DNA of 64,000 bases from JBBRHH01 sp963788015 (GTDB lineage Bacteria > Planctomycetota > Phycisphaerae > Tepidisphaerales > Tepidisphaeraceae). The notes beneath the pieces were generated by a model. That model made no database searches, was not told the origin of the DNA, and worked only from the letters and a program-made list of their open reading frames with translations. Where the stretch lies: positions 1,550,001 through 1,614,000 of the forward strand of contig CAWBEY010000012.1 in assembly GCA_963788015.1 (NCBI GenBank), read 5' to 3'. Positions 61,000 through 64,000 of this stretch are shown in pieces; position 1 is the first letter of the stretch, and the number at the start of each line of letters is the position of its first letter. The translations under genes and the position numbers were made by a program.

Positions 61000-62721
61000 T
61001 TATTGTGCCGGGGCGGGCGGCACTAGTGCGGCTGCGCCGGCTGGCGCGGCCGCCGCGGGCGCTCCACCTGCCGCGGGCGCTGCGGGCGGGGCGACCTGTT
61101 GATTCAGATTAAGCAGGTCCGGGCTGCGACTGTCGGTTCTCCAACTCCGCGTGACCGCGCGGCCGCCATCATCAATGAATGTCACAAGAAAATCGGCCCC
61201 ATCCGTCTTGATATCGACCACAGTCCAAGGCGTCGCGCCAATAGGATCGCCCGGGTTTAAGTTCAATATCGACCGGGCCATCTTGCCCCCCTGCCACTGA
61301 AACAGGGTGACATCAATCGCTTTCTTGGTGGGCGGGAACGGAGTTTTGGGCCCGACGAAGAAGTGCGTGTGGCTCTTGACAGCGATGGGCGGCGTCCACT
61401 GGCTCCAGCCCGTGTTGGCGTCCTGGGGAAGCGTAAAGATTTCGGCCATCTTCGGATCGGCCGTCAGGCGCACCGTGTTGAACATCGGATTGTAAACCAC
61501 GACGCGCACGCGATAGCGATAAGTATGACCTTCGAGCACGGAATCGTCATGCACCCAGATTTCCTCGGCCTTGGGAGGAGCGGCCGGGGCCGGCGCGGGG
61601 GCAGCGCCTGCGCCGGGGGCCGGCGGGGCGGCGTTGGGATCGAATACGCCGCCAGCCTGGGCGAGAAGCATGCGGTCAATCGCAGAGTTGTTCACGTCGA
61701 AGTAGACCGGGGCAAGTATATTCGGCGCAAGGCCGGTGGGACCTTTCTTAGGCGGTCCATTCTTGGGCGGGTTGGTGCCGGTGGGCGGAGGCTTTGGGTT
61801 GCCGGTGCCAACGGGGACCGTCGCCCCATTTGGATCGGCGTCGGAATACTTCCGCCATTTGTTGCCGGCGGCAATGTCGTAGAACGGCGGCCGAAGAATC
61901 AGACCAGAATTCTCCAACGCCTTGCGCTGAAAGATGACCTGCTCGGCCTTTGCCGTAGGGAATTTAGTCAGCTCCGGATGAAGTGGAAGTGGCGGAACAG
62001 GCGCACTGTTACCCCACTTGCCATCGGGCAGCAGCTCTTCGCGAACGGCCTCAATTTTGAGGATCTGTGCGTTTTGAAACCTGGGTGGAACCTCGACGCG
62101 ATTGAATTCTTCGATGATCTTGGCCGGATCGTAATTGAAAAACAGCGACACCCAGTTGTGATCGACAGTCTGAGCCGCGTTGGCCGCCGGAGGTGCCCCT
62201 GCAGCGGGTCCAGGAGCAGGAGCCGCTGCGCCACCCGCCGCAGCCGGCACAACGGGCGCACCACCAGCGCCCGGCAACTTGACGACCGCTCGATCCTGAG
62301 CCACACCCAAAAACACCGGCGGCGCAAAATTCTTAGGGCTGGGCAACTCCCTCACGATCGTCTCTTTGGGCCCATGTTCGATGATAGTACCAATGTCCTG
62401 AACTCCTGGACTAAAGAACGCCAGCGGCTTGTATACGAGGCTTGCTCGATCGTCTTTCCCCATTTCGCCGGCGAATGCATCAAGAGGGTTTTTACTGTCG
62501 AGCGTCGGAACACCCGGCTGGTTCATCGCGACATCGAGCTTGGTGGCCGCCTCTTTGATGGCTGGATCGAGGGTGGCGGGATCGTACTTCCTGCCTGCCA
62601 TCGTTACGGCGACCGGCGTGCTGAACCAGTATGCCCATCCGACATAAGCCAGCCAGAGCACGGCCACCGCCATCGCGATCCATTCCACATACTTATCAAG
62701 AAATTCGTTGTTCTTCTGCAT
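61000..62721 (-). CDS. membrane-anchored planctomycete hypothetical protein with FN3-like C-terminus
   Basis: 573 residues. N-terminal membrane segment WIAMAVAVLWLAYVGWAYWF (residues ~14-33). The rest is extracytoplasmic, with Ala/Pro/Gly-rich linkers (around residues 155-190 and 365-395) between structured parts: VSLFFNYDPAKIIEEFNRVE, PPRFQNAQILKIEAVREELL, and a beta-rich segment HTYRYRVRVVVYNPMFNTVR. The final part (LFQWQGGKMARSILNLNPGD, WTVVDIKTDGADFLVTFIDD) ends in an Ala-rich tail. No known family. It starts 33 bases after the upstream gene, in the same direction. Confidence 0.5.
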   Translation of the reverse strand: MQKNNEFLDKYVEWIAMAVAVLWLAYVGWAYWFSTPVAVTMAGRKYDPATLDPAIKEAATKLDVAMNQPGVPTLDSKNPLDAFAGEMGKDDRASLVYKPLAFFSPGVQDIGTIIEHGPKETIVRELPSPKNFAPPVFLGVAQDRAVVKLPGAGGAPVVPAAAGGAAAPAPGPAAGAPPAANAAQTVDHNWVSLFFNYDPAKIIEEFNRVEVPPRFQNAQILKIEAVREELLPDGKWGNSAPVPPLPLHPELTKFPTAKAEQVIFQRKALENSGLILRPPFYDIAAGNKWRKYSDADPNGATVPVGTGNPKPPPTGTNPPKNGPPKKGPTGLAPNILAPVYFDVNNSAIDRMLLAQAGGVFDPNAAPPAPGAGAAPAPAPAAPPKAEEIWVHDDSVLEGHTYRYRVRVVVYNPMFNTVRLTADPKMAEIFTLPQDANTGWSQWTPPIAVKSHTHFFVGPKTPFPPTKKAIDVTLFQWQGGKMARSILNLNPGDPIGATPWTVVDIKTDGADFLVTFIDDGGRAVTRSWRTDSRSPDLLNLNQQVAPPAAPAAGGAPAAAAPAGAAALVPPAPAQ

Positions 62722-62754
62722 GATGCACCTCGCAAAGTTGTGTGGAACGCCGCG

Positions 62755-64000
62755 TTAGCGGATATCGGCGCTGGTGGTCTTGTCGTCGGTGATGCCAAGC
62801 CTGTCTTTCACTTCCTTGGGCATCCATTTTTTGGTCCAGTCGCGGAGGAACAGCGCCTCGCAGTCGTAGGTCACCTTCACGACCGGTGCGTCGCCGTACC
62901 AGTAGCCGGCGGCTTGATCCGCCGCACGATCGACGGCCACCACATCCATCTGAAGCACGTTGATAAATCGGTTGTGGCTGAGCTCGTTGTTGAACTCCAA
63001 CATGCGGTGCGCGTCGAGATAAACGACGAATCCAAAACGCACGACGTCGTACAGCGCGTTGGAACTTCGGCCTGTTGGAGAGCCTGCGAATTTGCCGCCC
63101 GCGCCGCTGCCCTGCACCGCGCCGGTCGCGACGGTGCCCGAGGAGGAGATGGGGCCGCCTTCGGTCGAATATCCCTCGTGCAACTGCATGTAGGCCAGGC
63201 GCTTTACAACGCCGGTCTGGATATTGGCCGAAGCCCCATTGGTGTCGAGAATGGCCTGCGCCAGGTCCTGCTCGAGCCAGACTTGCATCTGGGCATACCA
63301 GATGGACTCGATCGTGGGGGCGGTGCCGCGCTGTTTGGCGTCGGCCATCGCGGGGTTGTAGTAAAGGCCCCCGGAGTCGAGATAAAGCATGTGGCTGGTG
63401 GCGCGGTCACGATGCATGCCAGGTTCGAGCGAAGCAGTGCGCGTGCGCGAGTTCGTCATCCAGCGCCGGCTGATTAATCACCTGATCGCCGGCCTTTTGT
63501 TCATGGCTCTTGACGTCCTCAACAATCTTGTCGTGCTCGGCCTTGATCTCTTCTGGCGACACCGGCCGCGTCGCCTTCAGCATCTCCACCATCTTGCCCG
63601 GCGGCTGAACTGCTTCGGGAGTTCCGGTGGCCGCCGGTGCGCCCACAGGCCCAGCCACGCCCGCCCGCGCCTGTTGCGCCTGGAACGGTCGCATCAGGTC
63701 GTCGTAGGCGTTGCGGAAGTTCATCTGCGACGGGCCGGCATTGTCAGGCACAGGCAGCACGCCCGGCGTCAAAACCGTACGGGCGGTTCGGGTCGGAATG
63801 TTGTTGGAATTGATGGCGACGGCCTTCTGAAACATCTGATCGGCGTCGCCTTTGAGCTTCTTGGCCTTGTCCGTGCCCCAGTCAATGATCTTCTCGGTGG
63901 GGAACTGGTTCAGGTTTCGAACCATCGACGTTTTAAGGTCGATGGCGGGCAAGCGTTCGCGGTTTCTTCAGCAGGCCGTTGATCTTCGCGATCTCCGTGG
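62755..64000 (-). CDS. planctomycete hypothetical protein, runs off the window, two frameshifts
   Basis: At least 410 residues; the 5' end is beyond base 64000. Upstream frame ends EIAKINGLLKK before a shift at the A-run opposite 63963-63965; then RLPAIDLKTSMVRNLNQFPT, GDADQMFQKAVAINSNNIPT. A shift near 63440 leads to ASLEPGMHRDRATSHMLYLD, YAQMQVWLEQDLAQAILDTN, NVKRLAYM-like and VVYLDAHRMLEFNNELSHNR. The IWYAQMQVWLEQDLAQAIL block with N-x-x-x-V recalls proteins that in planctomycetes accompany type IV pilus assembly genes; this is a memory-based impression, not proven. Confidence 0.5.

Noticed and set aside
61363..63477. 704-codon open frame on the + strand
   Set aside because: Antisense to two minus-strand genes with plausible membrane anchor and domain-like structure; Arg/His-rich composition without motifs.

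Overview
The window is chromosomal DNA of a planctomycete, most likely class Phycisphaerae. This rests on a PSCyt1/DUF1549/DUF1553 + DUF1501 gene pair, a PEP-CTERM protein, a squalene-type (C30) carotenoid cluster, GAP1-N2/GTPase genes of a kind frequent in Planctomycetota, and the 16S rRNA signature (a class assignment by eye, not by alignment). About 25 genes are interrupted by roughly 40 single-base frameshifts, while others (ilvN, nucleoside MFS, uppS, fusA, cpaF) are intact. Several shifts sit in short homopolymers and the broken genes keep all catalytic motifs, so consensus indel errors are more likely than mass gene decay. Interrupted genes are given here as single features.

Layout. 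1-6.4 kb: 3' end of a RecB/AddA-like nuclease gene, a PEP-CTERM beta-propeller, ilvN, a ParDE module with a broken toxin, a fused AhbA/AhbB-like siroheme decarboxylase, a nucleoside MFS transporter, comB. 6.4-13.3 kb: DUF1501 and cytochrome/LamG planctomycete pair preceded by an 11-bp tandem repeat array, a PDZ protein, MGMT. 13.4-21.5 kb: ABC transporter pair, 6-phosphogluconolactonase, acyl-CoA dehydrogenase/oxidase, fatty-acid desaturase, uppS. 20.3-24.8 kb: signalling block (receiver-GAF, HDOD-GAF-histidine kinase, HTH-receiver). 25-31.7 kb: amidase, SUI1, esterase, metallophosphoesterase, TlpA-like thioredoxin, DUF928-like protein, methyltransferase.

32.1-38.8 kb is a five-gene carotenoid operon: two CrtI-family enzymes, aldehyde dehydrogenase, acyltransferase and glycosyltransferase, the same enzyme set as staphyloxanthin-type C30 pathways. 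fusA faces it. 42.3-47.7 kb is a complete 16S-23S-5S operon on the + strand with boxA repeats, no spacer tRNA, an 84-base insertion hairpin in 23S, an 8-bp-repeat hairpin before 5S and a strong terminator.

47.8-60.2 kb is the most unusual part: a single minus-strand array that starts with a zinc-ribbon GTPase, a GAP1-N2 membrane protein and a ~990-residue coiled-coil membrane protein, and runs without a break into CpaF/TadA ATPase, two Flp-like pilins, a prepilin peptidase and three TadE/G-like pseudopilins. No TadB/C, secretin, CpaB or TadZ gene is present. The GTPase/GAP1 pair belongs to a family group known from bacterial GTPase-centred systems; its tight linkage to a reduced Tad pilus locus is the best candidate here for an undescribed system. 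60.3-64 kb holds an OsmC protein, a tiny membrane peptide and two membrane-associated planctomycete proteins, the last running off the window.
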